Positions 40,115-52,073 of a stretch of 64,000 nt of DNA are shown in pieces. A program made the position numbers and the translations under genes. Source of the stretch: Siderastrea radians. Its lineage: Eukaryota; Cnidaria; Anthozoa; Scleractinia; Rhizangiidae. The notes beneath the pieces are model-generated. The model was not told the DNA's origin and did not search any database. It worked only from the letters and a program-made list of their open reading frames with translations. Each line of letters begins with the position of its first letter. The stretch's first letter is position 1. The stretch spans positions 55,140,574 to 55,204,573 of the forward strand of contig OZ024889.1 of NCBI GenBank assembly GCA_964017195.1, written 5' to 3'.

Positions 40115-42852
40115 TTATTAAAAACTTAACCACTATTCAAAAAAGTTCAGAAAGAAAGGCAAAACATGAGAAAAGAGATAAAAGAGATGAAGAGAACAAG
40201 AATCGATCACATGACTAAGCAAAAAAGGCACCAAAACCTTGCACAGTGTTGCAACGTTTCATTGCAAGCCTGAATGAATCAATGAAACTGCTCGAAAGTG
40301 AACGAAGTAGCACATGTTTTGGAAAAAACCTTGTAATTATTGGCTCTGAAATGTGGTACGTGTTTGAGTTTTCCTGAAACATTGTTGTAATCATCGTTCA
40401 AAGCGGATGGAAGCTGTACGATTTCGCTATATTAGCTGCTGGAGTTGAAATAGAACAAGTTTGTAGTCCGTTCGCTCAACGGAGCCACCATATGCGTGTT
40501 TGATTGAACTAAAAACAAAACTAATTTTTGAACTTAAAGAGGTAATTTCTTTGCAGCTCAATAGCAAGATTACTGTAGCAAGGAACTTTGGGATTCACCA
40601 TCATAGTTTGTTAAACGCATAGCACAAAACGCAGTTTTTCTCGGTTTAGAGATTGTGGACGGAATGGTAAAAACAACACTCAACTGGGAAAGCGATTCAA
40701 TTCCGTTTACATGGCATCCGATTCTATCTGAACATTTGGACCTGCCGGAACACAGAGCTACAACGAGTGCAAATAAACCAGTGTCAATATTTTGTGTTTT
40801 TTAGCTGCAAAACATTTCGCCCTTCCTTCCTTCATGGTAGTTTGTTTAGAACTTGTTTAGATTGCTTCGTGATTTTCGCACTGACTCACCATGAATGTGT
40901 GACAGTTTTTATTAAATGCTTCAGCCTCATTTCACCGTGTTTTATTTTGTCTTGTCTTGATATTTTGAAGTGGAAAGCCTTCCTGATAAAACCTACCGTT
41001 TGTTCAATTTTAATGATCGACGTGATAACCTGTGAAAGAAATAAGACTAAAATACAACGCTTAATGCTTAAATTTCTATTTCTGTACAGTTTCTTGTTGT
41101 CTTAAGAAATCAAGCACTACGGAACAATTTTGATTTGTGTCTTAGTGACACTGCTGCCAAGAGAGTTTTCTCGTCCATTTTTCTCGCCGGGTTGCTCGCC
41201 AGGAAAAAAACTTTCAGCTCACTTTGTTGTTGAGTGTTCATTGACCATATTTGGTCGCAGCAGGTAAATGAGCTGATAGCCTAGCTCCGTTCAGCCAATC
41301 AAAATGCTAGAAATCCAATATACCTAGTCCAGTTTTTAACAATTAATGATATTCATATATTCATCATTTCACCTTTATTTGCAGTTTGATATAAACAACC
41401 GTCGGATAATGCAAAAAAAAAAAAAAAACTGCCGCCTCACAAGAAAACTCTTTACAGTGTATTAAGCCAACATTCTGGACAGTTGTTTAAATGCGGAAAC
41501 TTTGCGGTGACTATTCGGAAGCGCGGCATTCTTACCGTCATTATACATTTAAGATGGTCTTATACTCCAAAAAAGGTGATGTTCAGTTGCAAACGCCACT
41601 TAAAAAAAAAATTGGGAAAATTGGAACCTTTCAACAATTTGGAAATGCTGTCTTGAAATGATTTCAGTCGATTTCCAGCATAAAAGCAGTGAAATGTAGG
41701 AAATCGTAACAGCAGTATGTGACTTTTTCCATAGCAATGATCATAGCAACAATTGTTTGCATTTATTAATTATGCTCACAAACAAACCTCAATAAGAACA
41801 TTGACCCCCCCCCCCGCCCCGCCTCTCTACAAAATGAAATCTTGTTCTGCTGTTGACAAACACATGACTGAGGAGAGAGTCCTGAGGTCCGAGTTTTAAC
41901 CCCCAAAACATGACCAAATCTCACAGAAACGACAGCGTGACAACTCAGTTAATTTGACAATAGTTTTAGGACAACGAGCGACGGATAAACTCTCTAGAGT
42001 CCGTTCCCCTATCTTTAAGACTGTTTTTCTCGAATAACGGAATTTCTTTAACTGAACGAACCTTTAAACAAGATATCTCCGATCCGGAACATTGTAACCT
42101 AATGTTCTGAAAAATTTCAACAAGATTAAAGGACTTGATTTCCTAGGTCGTCAACCTAAAAAATGCTCACGATCTTGAACTACTTCTCGGTAAGTGAATC
42201 TTTGCTCTCTTTTTTTCTCCTACCTTACTTTCTGAAAAAAAAATTCTAAAGAGGCCAAACTGACTAATTGCCGAAGCGTACCTCCTAAAGAATTCATCTG
42301 TGAACAGATTAAGGTTGATTTCACCCTTACCCAGTCGTGTATTAGTTAGATATTGTGCTTACAATGAACAACCCTATTTCCTTACCTAGAAGGCTGGTTT
42401 ATCGTTAACATCATTAACTATTATGACATGTGACCTGAAAAAGACTCATTCTGGAGTCAAAATGGTGGTAAACGTTTCTCAAAATTTTTTTCTAAAAATT
42501 CACTTTTTTTGGGTGTGATTTTTTAAAATAACTTTTGAATGGACATTTTGTTTGCCCTGCCTCATCTATAATCCCGAAAAAGGGGCTAATTTTGATCATC
42601 TTCATCGTACGTCTTTGTCCCATAAGGTGGAGTAGATCGGCAATAGCTGCTTTCCTCTGGTTTCTACGGCTCATAGTAACCAGTTACAAATCCACAGTTT
42701 GGGATATAAAGGAGAGAGAGACGTCCTTTTCCAATTCAATTTCGAAACGGACGCAGGCCTTCAAGGCAGTCCCAAATACATAAAGAAAAGAGTAATTATT
42801 CGATCTTGAAGCTAAGGCAACAGGTTTGATAATAGCTATGTTATAATTTTAC

Positions 42853-42974
42853 CTTTTGGTTATTCTTCAGACCGCGAGGTGTAGCCACTTGCTGTATAAC
42901 AAACCAACTTAGCGAAGCCACAATGGTAAATATTAACAAGCGCTTCACTTTCTTCAGCCTGATAAGGATCATCC
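42853..42974 (-). CDS. Gene B exon 1: membrane anchor
   Basis: Coding 42853-42972, 40 codons: MILIRLKKVKR, a hydrophobic helix (LLIFTIVASLSWFVIQ) and QVATPRGLKNNQK. The ATG lies 2 nt after a splice acceptor (TTTAACACAG/GG), and a donor (CAAAAG/GTAAAA) ends the exon in phase 0, matching the catalytic exon at 39002. A basic end and single helix give a type II Golgi anchor. Exons of the same design occur at 56173-56291 and 61956-62074. Confidence 0.8.
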
Positions 42975-43599
42975 CTGTGTTAAAAAAGATATCTAATGAT
43001 AATTATTACATGATTGCTATTGCAGCAAAACCGAGCCATTCGCAAAGGGGAAGTTTTAAGCATTAACACTAAACGCAGAATTGAATACGTAGCGGCACCT
43101 TCATCCAATCCGAAGACTTCTCTTTCCAGCTGGTCCCACGATACTCGGATTGTGTCAAAATTGTTTACTTTTAGCTTTTCAATAAACTTAGCAACATGTC
43201 TTGATTCTCCAGCTGGTTTGATATACTTGAAATGTTTGACTTTATTTTGACTGATTTTATTATTGTATCACTAGCACTGATTCAAGAAACTGAAGACAAA
43301 CTATTCCAGCCTCCGACAGAGAACAATGAATTGTCTTTATTTCTCTTTCATATAGTACATTAACGTCAAACTAAAAACACATCCAGTCTCTTATTTCTCA
43401 AATAACACCACGCAGATTTTTGCTCTATTTATAATTGACAGTAAACTAGAGCTGGACAATTCGATTTTTTCGTTAATGGTATAGCTCGAACGCCGTTGTA
43501 TGAACTCCCGTAACCAACCCATAAAGAGACATGACGAACTCTGTTGATTTGATCCACTAGAAACATTTAACAACTTGACAATTCTGAAAATTTGCAGCA

Positions 43600-44690
43600 C
43601 TAGGAAACTGTCTCTCCGTTCAAAGCTTTCTCGTCGTTCTGTGTTGACAAACAACTGAACGTGCCTGCTCGCTTCTGCCACGGGATTAGATTACTGTGGG
43701 TCTCATGTGATGATAAGGTCTCATGTGATAATAGTCGTAGAAATGGGATGTTAGGTTCTACTTTAGAAAAGAACCTGTCTCTTATCGAAGAATAGCTCGG
43801 GCAATCTAGTAAAAAACGAGTTTCATCTTCAATTTTGTTACAATTGCAGAGACTACATAATCTTTCATCACGAGGTATTTTGTCGTATCTACCTGTTTCA
43901 ATCCGAAGTTTATGACTGCTAATTCTCAGTTTTACTGGTGATTTTGTAGATGGGTTCTTTCTTGTTAGCTCTAGGTAGGCAGAAAGGCTATAATTCTTTT
44001 TGAATGTGTAATAAAGACTAAGTTTTTGTGAATGTTGAAGGGTTTGGTTCCAATGAGAGATATATTTCTTTGACTGTTTTAAGACGGTATGATATCCTTC
44101 CCGAAGGGTAATATTAAGAGGATCTCTGCGTTTTAGATTAGCGAGTGTTCTCAATTCGTGTTTCTTAAGACATTCTTTATCAAACCATTTTTTGTTAGAA
44201 GACGATTTGCTATGTCGTTTCTTAAGAATAGTTTCTACCGCATCTAGAGAGGTGTTAACATTTCTATCTGGCCTGTTATCAATAAGGAAATCATGTATCA
44301 TTCTCTGTATGTCTCTTGACTGCAGTGCGGTTCTGAATTTAAGTGAAGAATCTCTTTCCCAAATAAACTGTTTAGGTAAACGTACTAATGTATCGCTGAT
44401 ATTTGTTGTGGCTGAGTGATCATTAACCGTATTAACATTAAGCCATGTCATTATGGGACTGTGATCTGATAAACTCAACGGTTCTCTAACAATGAAATTT
44501 ACGATATGGCGGAATAAATCTTGATCACATATTGCGTAATCAACAATACTAACTCCTGATTTACCATGAAATGTGGGTCGTTTAGCTAACATATCCTCTG
44601 CCAAAATACGCCGAAATTTTGGAAATCAGTCGGAAAAGAATATTTATTACTGAAAATATCACCGATCCTTTTGTTAGCAGAACTCTTTGC
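43600..44690 (-). pseudogene. LINE remnant: endonuclease end joined to RT C-terminal region
   Basis: The - strand frame 44604-43600 starts with the end of an endonuclease domain (GKSGVSIVDYAICDQDLF, SLSDHSPIMTWL). It passes through a charged linker (KKWFDKECLKKHELRTLAN) and then reads KLRISSHKLRIETGRYDKIP, DERLCSLCN and DETRFLLDCPSYSSIR, the Cys-rich region that follows the RT in coral-type non-LTR elements. The whole RT is missing, yet the frame is continuous for 334 codons, so an internal deletion must have kept frame. Not a host gene. Confidence 0.75.
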
Positions 44691-44770
44691 AAGTTGTAAG
44701 AACGTAGTTACTTGGTCTCAGGCCTCGTTTCTCCCACATCCCGTTCTTCCCGGACGGAACATCAGTTAAA

Positions 44771-44882
44771 TAACAACATAGCAGCAAGGCTGATCTGACT
44801 ACCAGTTCTATTAGTGTCGTGTTGATGTCTTGCAAAGTCAAATCTTTCTACGTAGTCAGCCTTGCTGCTATATTGTCGTTTG
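44771..44882. mobile_element. Small foldback repeat
   Basis: TAGCAGCAAGGCTGA and TCAGCCTTGCTGCTA face each other about 80 bp apart, with further matching flanks AACAAC/GTCGTT. Confidence 0.5.
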
Positions 44883-45379
44883 AGTATTTCTTTGGCTGAT
44901 TAGGTCTGTTTTACTAGATCCTACGTACATTTACAGCATTTTCGTTTACGGTCCTTTACTGATATTGTTTACTGATGGTGTTCGGAACATCATTACGCAG
45001 GATGGACAAAAGGGTTCAACCCAACAATGCTGAACGATATTGTATCGAGATGTTGAGTTCTTTAAATAACCCTTTGACGTGGTTCAACATAACACAATAA
45101 AACTGTATTCAATAATGCTGAATGAGGTTGAATCTATTCAGGGTGCCAACAAATATGCTTGGATCTTCTTGTTTCAACTAGCACGAAAATCCAAACAATC
45201 GGAATAAACTAAATCTGGAAATGGATTGTCTAAAACGAGCGCGACCCAAATTTACCAAATTATAACACTCAATAGATTTTGTTTGATAAATATTAAGAAT
45301 TAAATCGTAAATTTCAACTCTGTCTATATAGCATTCGATTACAACCAAATGTGTCAAAGCAACCAAGAGTCATACTTAC

Positions 45380-45545
45380 CTTTCAACTGGCTTTTCTTGC
45401 CTTCTGGTGCCGTCTTAATCTTCTCCTCACATTGAAGTTTAGTAGGCGCTTCGAAAATGAATCTTTCAACCACGCATATGACCTGTTATGCAAAATAGCG
45501 TCATACCCCGTTGAAGAACCAATATAGCGCAGAAAAAGGCTATCA
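45380..45545 (-). other. Probable 5' noncoding exon of gene B
   Basis: A strong donor (GAAAG/GTAAGTATG) ends it at 45380. The 150 bp above it are homologous to 63525-63700 upstream of gene C, including CTTCGA..ATGA..TTTCAAC and CAATATA(A/G)CG. Shared sequence at matching places supports an untranslated first exon and promoter. The upper border is not determined. Confidence 0.5.
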
Positions 45546-46259
45546 AATTTTGTCAGTTTACAATGATCTTTCGAGTATGATGTCTGTCTGTGGCTACGTC
45601 ACAATAGCGGCTTTCTTCTTGATAGGGATAAGACTATGTTGACATTTAAATAAATAAATAGATAAATAAGTAAATAAATAAAGAAAGAAATGAATAAAGA
45701 AACTATAAGCCCCTTCTCTTGTACACAAAATGCTTCTAGAGCACGAACCAAAAAGAACATATCTAGTGACTTTATTTTTAACAAAGAGGGAACAAACCAT
45801 ATTTCTCATTTATTTATTTATTTATTCCTCGCCATCCATAACCAAATTGGCTTATTTATAGCCTCAGAAGACTAGTGGAACGATGTTAAACAAAACTGAA
45901 CAATTTTTTTGGTTTCCTTGATTACAATATCTGTTAAGCTTTTTAGAGTGAAGCAATACTAAAAATAGGGCACTAAAAATAGAGCACTAAATAGGGCACA
46001 ATAGGGCACTAAAAATCTATGCTGTGATCTAAAATCAAAGCTGTGGATCCTTGAGTGATGATCAGTCCAGCCCTGTGTAGACTAAGCAAGTTATTGCTGA
46101 AATGAAGTGCTACATGCTTGAAATCTGAAGAAAAAGCGAGAGTAGATGGACAAGAGACCGGTACAGCAGAGACGACTCTCTACTCGGGGAGAGAAGATGA
46201 TCTACAACACGAAGGGGTTGCGATCACTGCGATCATCTTGAAGAAGAAGATGGAGAAGT

Positions 46260-46790
46260 ACTTGATGGGGTCACAGGGAACCCAAGCGCTGTATTACTAT
46301 ATAAAACTATTGTTATTTACCTGTGTTTCTGTGCCTTTATGAGTCGTATTGAAAGGGATTTGAATCAGAGCGGAGACGGTTTTAATACCTCACCGGTTTC
46401 AAATGTTAGTTGTCTGGCGCGTCGTAAAGAGGACGCGACAATTACTTCTCAAGTTTCCATTATTATCAACTATTAACTCTCCTCGGGGAAGAGAAGAAGA
46501 GAGAGAAGAGGCAAGGGATGAAATAGCTAATACAGCGTTTGGAATCCCTGTGCTACTCTTGTTGTTCAAGGTCGTTCAAGGCACAGGGAACCCAAACACT
46601 GTATATCATTTAATAAAATACTGTTATTTACCTGTGATGAGTCGTTTTGGAAAGGATTTGAATCAGAGCGGAGACGGTTTTACCTCCGCGGCGTTCAAAT
46701 GTTACCTTGTCTGACGCATCATAGGACGCGACATTTACGTCTCAATTCTCAAGTTTTCATTGTTACTAACTATTTTTTAAAACTCTCTTG
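46260..46790 (+). repeat. Two-copy tandem repeat, about 307-bp period
   Basis: Shared blocks are CACAGGGAACCCAA, TGTTATTTACCTGTG, GATTTGAATCAGAGCGGAGA and ACTCTC(T/C)T(T/C)GGGG, in the same order in both copies, with small deletions. Confidence 0.65.
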
Positions 46791-47779
46791 GGGAGACAAT
46801 CTCGGGTTTCAATTAACAGCCAAGAGAAAAGAAGAGGGACAAGGGATGAAACTCTAATGGGGCTTTCGTAGAGTCTGTGACTACAGTTGAGGTGACCAGT
46901 CTCACGCGTGGAATGCGCGAGAGAACACGAGCCTTTCAATGCAATTTCAGTCACACGTGATTTAAATCCTTCACCAGGTCTTGGTAATTTCAGTTTTTTT
47001 TTACTGGTGAGTGGAATTATATATATTTTTTCGCGTGTTTTCCTCAGCTGCTTTCCAGAAAATAAAATAAGAGTGCGACGTTGCAGTTTCACTGTTTCGT
47101 TTTCCCCCTTCAAGTAGCCCTTCATAAATTATATATTTCTTCGCGTAGATCAAAACGATCATACACGACCGGTGTCAATCCTCCGTGGTAAGTAGGCCTT
47201 CGCAAATACTGTATTTCTACATGTAGAACAAAACCGACATACACGAGGGGTAAACAGCGCCACAGGCAGCCCAAGTTCGTGACACTAGAGCGCGAGGAAC
47301 TTATAATTTAATGATTAATGCAAGCGATGCGGTTCGTACGCGACCTGCGACGGAGGCGGTGTAGTGTTACAACGGCGATGGTTGAGAATTTCAAATAATT
47401 ATAAGACTTTGTATGGAGTTTAAAATATAGCGTGGATTTTGAACGTTCCAAAAACAAAATTTGTACTCTATTTCGCTTAAATGAACAAAATAAACTCACC
47501 CTGTGTGTATCCTTTTGTGTCTTTGATCCACTTCCATCGTTTTCTGGGCGTTTTGAATTTCTGTTATTTCGAAAAGAAAGCTCAGAGACTCATCTCATTC
47601 TGTTCGTATAATTTGTAGTATGCTAGATTCCGCTATACCAGTTGTCAAGCATCAAACCTGTGGACTACTCCAATTTATTCAGTTTTTCGAGTGCGAAGGG
47701 TGTAAAGAACTGAAGTGGAGGAGAAGCACAGGCGGCCCAAACTCACGTTACGAGGTGTAATCCGGCATACTCAATCGAA

Positions 47780-47960
47780 CGTTCGGAAATCGAACTCAAT
47801 CGAACTCAATCAAACTCAATCCATGGATTAAGTTCGATTGAGTTCGGCAATCGAACGAAATCGAACATCGAACTTTGTGGGAGAAATCGAACCCAATCGA
47901 ACTCAATCCATTGGATTGTGTTCGATTGGGTTCGGCCATCGAACTCAATCGAACACCGCC
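47780..47960. repeat. Palindromic ATCGAACTCA minisatellite
   Basis: Runs of ATCGAACTCA and its complement TGAGTTCGAT form two successive imperfect palindromes, centred at CCATGG (about 47823) and CCATTGG (about 47912). Confidence 0.75.
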
Positions 47961-48169
47961 TGTGGGAGAAGGAGCTTATATCCCGGACTTATATCCAAGG
48001 GCAATTAGCTTCATTCGAGACGGAATTACACGTAGCTTCATCCTTCCTCAGCAACCGGACCCAGAAATACGGCTGTGGTGCTGATGTAGGCTCAAAACTG
48101 TCACGTTTAAAGTCAAAAATAGCTGTGCTCGATCAGGGTTACATGGATGCTTTTACGGTTAAGTTCAAG

Positions 48170-48690
48170 GGTAAGTTCATAGATGACGTAGATAAATGTG
48201 TGAGTTCATGGGTTATTTCATGGGTTAATGTATGAATGAGTTCATACGTGGTCTAGTTCATAGATGATTGTATGGCTGGATTCAAGATTTCAGTGGATGA
48301 GTCTATGGGTGAGTTCATGGGTGAGAATATGGGTGAGAATGTTGGTGAGTTCATAGGTGAGTTACTGGGTGAGTTCATGGGGATTACCTGTACGTGGGTG
48401 AGCTCGTGCGTGCGCTCATGGGTGAGTTCATGAGTGGGTTGTGGCTGAGTTGTGGGTGAGTAGTATGACTGCTTTCACGGGTGCTTTCATGGGTGCGCTG
48501 GCGAGTAGGTTCGTGGGTGAGTTCGTGGGTGCGCTCATGGGTGAGTTCATGAGTGGGTTGTGGCTGAGTTGTGGGTGAGTAGTATGTGCTTTCACGGGTG
48601 CTTTCATGGGTGCGTTGGCGGGTAGGTTCGTGGGTGAGTTCGTGGGTGCGTTCGTGGGTACGTTTGTGGGTGCGTTTGTGGGTGGATCAT
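48170..48690 (+). repeat. GTGGGTGAGTTC-type minisatellite
   Basis: Units of about 12 bp such as ATGGGTGAGTTC repeat irregularly. A higher-order unit of about 119 bp (starting GTGAGTTCATGAGTGGGTTG near 48422 and 48541) occurs twice. Confidence 0.75.
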
Positions 48691-50630
48691 GAGCGATTTC
48701 AAATTCTAAGTATGGTGATTAACTGAGTATACTGATCCAGAGCAAAATATCCGGGAGGTATGAGAGTTATACGGCAAAACAAAAAAGAGCTGACGACTGA
48801 CTAATAAACATAGGCACGCTTTGCGTCCTTGACCTATGTTGAAATGACAAGCCTTATCTTCGCTTATTTGCGATTTGTAAGACATACTCCGAGGACAAAA
48901 CAACACACGCGATTATTCTTGCAAATACTTCCCCCTCCACTATAGCACCTGAGTGCATAAGGCCCGGTTCAGACGCCGCACCTCTCATGTGCCGTACCAA
49001 GTAGTACGTAGTTTTTTTGGCAGTTGTACGGTGCCCAAATTCGACAGATTTCAATTAGGCAAGTCAAAATCTCAGGGTACGGCAAAGTTTGCCGCTTAAA
49101 TACGACCTTGGAGCGAAAATGTATTTGGTATGGCACATGAGAGGTACGGCGTCTGAACTTGGCCTAAAACAGCTTTTTCGTTTACTCAGCAATACCCTTG
49201 GAATGCAAAACAAAAGCCCGCTAAAAACCCAGTTGGACCAAAATCGGAGATAGAGCAACCATCAGGCTAGTAGGCTACAGGCTAAAAAGTCAAACTGACA
49301 CTAGAACAAAACGACTGCATAAAAATTTCAAATTTAATCTAAAACTGAAACCTCAGTTAAGGTCAACTAATGATTGTCTGCATATTACTGAAGAATATAA
49401 ATCGAGGTCACAACAAGATGTGAAAGAAACAAGTGTAGTAGATAATAATTTGAAGAGAGGACAGTCATTGACACTCCCAGTTGCACAAACTTGTTTATGA
49501 AAATTGAAGACCGAAAGAGGGCAAGGCCAGGGTTGTTTTTCAACAAATTTTCTTGCCATATGTTCCTGTATATTATGAAACCAAGAAAGAAATAGTTTCT
49601 ATGTCGGCTGGAAAATCTGTGGATATGATAAATCATGGACACAACATCGTAAACTAAAACTTAACCGTATACATTACAGGTTTAAAAACCTACAGACACG
49701 CTTGAATGACCAAGCTAATATATGCAAATTGCTATCTTAAACAGGTCGCTAAAAAATTTCAAAAACCATATGTTTCCTTATATGGAAAATCTGTGGATAT
49801 GACTGATATAAATCATGGACACAACATCGTAAACTAAAACTAAGCCCCCTTATGGGAAGAGAAAACAGGTTTAAAAACCTACTGACACGCTTGAATAAAC
49901 AAGCTAATTTATGCAAATTGCAATCTTGTAAACACGTTGCTATAAATTTCAAATTACCAAACAAAGTTGTTTCAAAAATCTTGCAAAGTACAGTCAAAAT
50001 TATCCATATCAAGCACAGATACAATCTTTTCAACCAACATCTTGCCCAAAGATACATAACCAAAACAGCTGTTTCATAACACAAATCATAAAAGAACAAA
50101 TTAAATTACAGTTTCTCGTCAACAAGTCTATTTTTGGAACGAGGTTAATTGCTTTTGTCACGTACTCACGTTCCATCGTTGGCCACAACAAAGTTCAATT
50201 TTACCTGCCCTTGCAATAGCTTTAGGAAATTACCATCAATTCCACCACACCAAGCCTTTACTGAAAATATAATATTCGAGAGGAAAAAGTAGAAAAACAC
50301 TTTTGCGCTGATCGTTTCCGTCCCCATATGTACATTCAACATGGCCCGTAAGCTTAACCTGGTCTGACCTTCAGCTTCAGTAAGTGGATTCTAACCAGCT
50401 CTTTCATTGGTAGAATGTACTCTTAGCTTAGTAGCCTCAATCTGATTGGTGCCACATAGTGCCACAGAAATTCCCATGGGTGTGTACTCCCATGTGGTGC
50501 ATGGATGCAAAGGTGCATGGATGCTCGTGGTCTCGCGTTCTCCGTCTGTTTTAGAATAGCTTTAATTCAAATTTTCTGACGAGCATTCCCGCCCGTCTCA
50601 CATGGGACTTCCCCCCCCGGATCAAAAATA
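48691..50630. other. Spacer with no supported gene
   Basis: Contains an inverted pair around 48962-49165 (GTACGGCACATGAGAGG-like words, facing each other about 150 bp apart; a likely foldback element) and a direct pair around 49605-49720 and 49790-49910 (GGAAAATCTGTGGATATGA, CATGGACACAACATCG, AGGTTTAAAAACCTAC). Confidence 0.5.
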
Positions 50631-50631
50631 C

Positions 50632-50632
<1 letters not shown>

Positions 50633-50662
<30 letters not shown>

Positions 50663-50664
50663 CA

Positions 50665-50696
<32 letters not shown>

Positions 50697-50767
50697 CATA
50701 CATACATACATACATGCATGCATGCATGCATGCATGCATGCATGCATGCATACATACATACATACAT
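50633..50767 (+). repeat. TACA/TGCA tetranucleotide microsatellite
   Basis: (CATA)n is followed by (CATG)n and again (CATA)n. Frames of Tyr/Ile/His or Met/Cys repeats across it are artefacts. Confidence 0.95.
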
Positions 50768-51580
50768 CAAACTTCACGCTGCCTAAGACCCTATGTTTTC
50801 AACATGGGTCAACAAACGAGGGATGTCAATGACTGAGGACCAATAGAAACTAAGCAAGTGAAACCGACACACGCTATTTTTAATTTCTTTCCATTGCTCA
50901 TTAGTTGTAGTCACCTAGAGTCACCACGTTAGCAAAGTAACATTCAAAGCAAATTTTCGTTGGCTCAATCATGTACTCCATCACCTGCATCCTTTCCATT
51001 TTTCTAAATGATCTGATTGGTTTTCTTTAATACAACCGTATTTTGCTGGTATGGGCAGTTATAGCGCTTATTGAATTGCCCTCAGATAGCCAGCGTAGCC
51101 GATCCTTATGTTTAACGGGGTTGGCGAAGAGACGAGCTAGAAGTGGTTTGTTCTGTATCCTGATGTGCCGTATCTCTGAAAAAACGTTATTCTTTGATCA
51201 CACACAAGTATGCTGCATTCTTTATAATTACCCTTGGAAGAATTTCTACGTGTACTGATGTTGATGTCTGTGCAAATGTACACATGCACAGTGAACATAA
51301 CACCAATGAGCATACTCCAGTGTTCCAGCAATACACCTTCTTCCTTCTATGCTACCAGAAATGTTAGTGCAAACTTTGTGGTGCTCTCTTAGTGTTCGCA
51401 AACTCAACGCAGCTCATTCTTGCACTGTGAAAATTTTGCGCTTTGCGTATGCCTGTCGAAGCTTGGACGCTGATGTACATGGGAAGATTTTTGGTATGAT
51501 TGCTTATAGGAACATTGGAATAGACCTGCTGCATACAACATATTTTCGAAAGCCTTTAGCAATACAAGTGAGGTGTACAT

Positions 51581-51641
51581 GATAACGATAACGATAATGG
51601 TAATGATAATGATAATGATAATGATAATGATAATGATAATG

Positions 51642-51705
<64 letters not shown>

Positions 51706-51723
51706 TAATAATAATAATAATAA
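51581..51723 (+). repeat. GATAAT/ATA microsatellite
   Basis: (GATAAC/GATAAT)n passes into (ATA)n at about 51666. Any protein frame here is spurious. Confidence 0.95.
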
Positions 51724-51857
51724 CGTAACACAAGTAAATAGTGGCGCTTCCATTTGTTTCATTAAAAAAACGTGCATAACTCAAGACCCTCTAACTTACA
51801 TTTCACCCCTTCTTTAATTTCTGGCCAATATCATCCAATAGGAGAAATAGCACATTA

Positions 51858-52070
51858 AGGTTGGTTTCCATATGATCGCTACGATCGCTGCGATTGTTGG
51901 AAAAAACGTTCAGCGATCGTTGCGATCATATGGAAGCCACTTTTTAGTGATTGTTGTGAATGCTATGATCCCTACGATCGCTGAAGTGTTGTCGTCATAT
52001 GATCACAACGATTGCTGAACGTTTTTTCCAGCGATTGCAGCGATCGTAGCGATCATATGGAAACCAGCCT
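51858..52070. mobile_element. Harbinger-like MITE with GATCGC-rich arms
   Basis: The two arms begin AGGTTGGTTTCCATATGATC and AGGCTGGTTTCCATATGATC (complement) and pair for about 60 bp. TTA flanks both sides (51855-51857, 52071-52073), the target choice of PIF/Harbinger elements. It has dense CGATCGC palindromes and no coding content. Confidence 0.8.
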
Positions 52071-52073
52071 TTA

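Larger units (their letters stand above)
39003..42852 (-). other. Intron 1 of gene B
   Basis: Bounded by GT (42852) and AG (39003) on the - strand. It carries a MULE-like MITE (39282-39688), a foldback hairpin (39999-40114), a stretch homologous to intron sequence of gene C (about 39850-39960 versus 61370-61500), and several A-runs. Confidence 0.7.
42975..45379 (-). other. 5' intron of gene B
   Basis: Runs from a GTAAGTATG donor at 45379 to the acceptor before exon 1. It contains the LINE remnant at 43600-44690, a small foldback (44771-44882) and a segment (about 43100-43260) homologous to 62170-62345 and 56430-56560. Confidence 0.6.
45546..48169. other. Spacer upstream of gene B with local repeats
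   Basis: Contains (AAAT)n tracts (45645-45690 and 45808-45828), two diverged copies of a unit of about 307 bp (near 46275 and 46582, each with CAGGGAACCCAA and TTTGAATCAGAGCGGAGACG), and the GAACTCAATC repeat at 47780-47960. No gene is supported. Confidence 0.5.

Noticed and set aside
48170..48690. Possible CRISPR-like repeat array
   Set aside because: Units are short, contiguous and irregular without unique spacers; it is a minisatellite in eukaryotic DNA.
50567..50832. Tyr/Ile/His and Met/Cys repeat proteins
   Set aside because: They arise only from the TACA/TGCA microsatellite.
51404..51784. Poly-Ile, Tyr/His and Leu/Ser frames
   Set aside because: They arise only from the GATAAT/ATA microsatellite.
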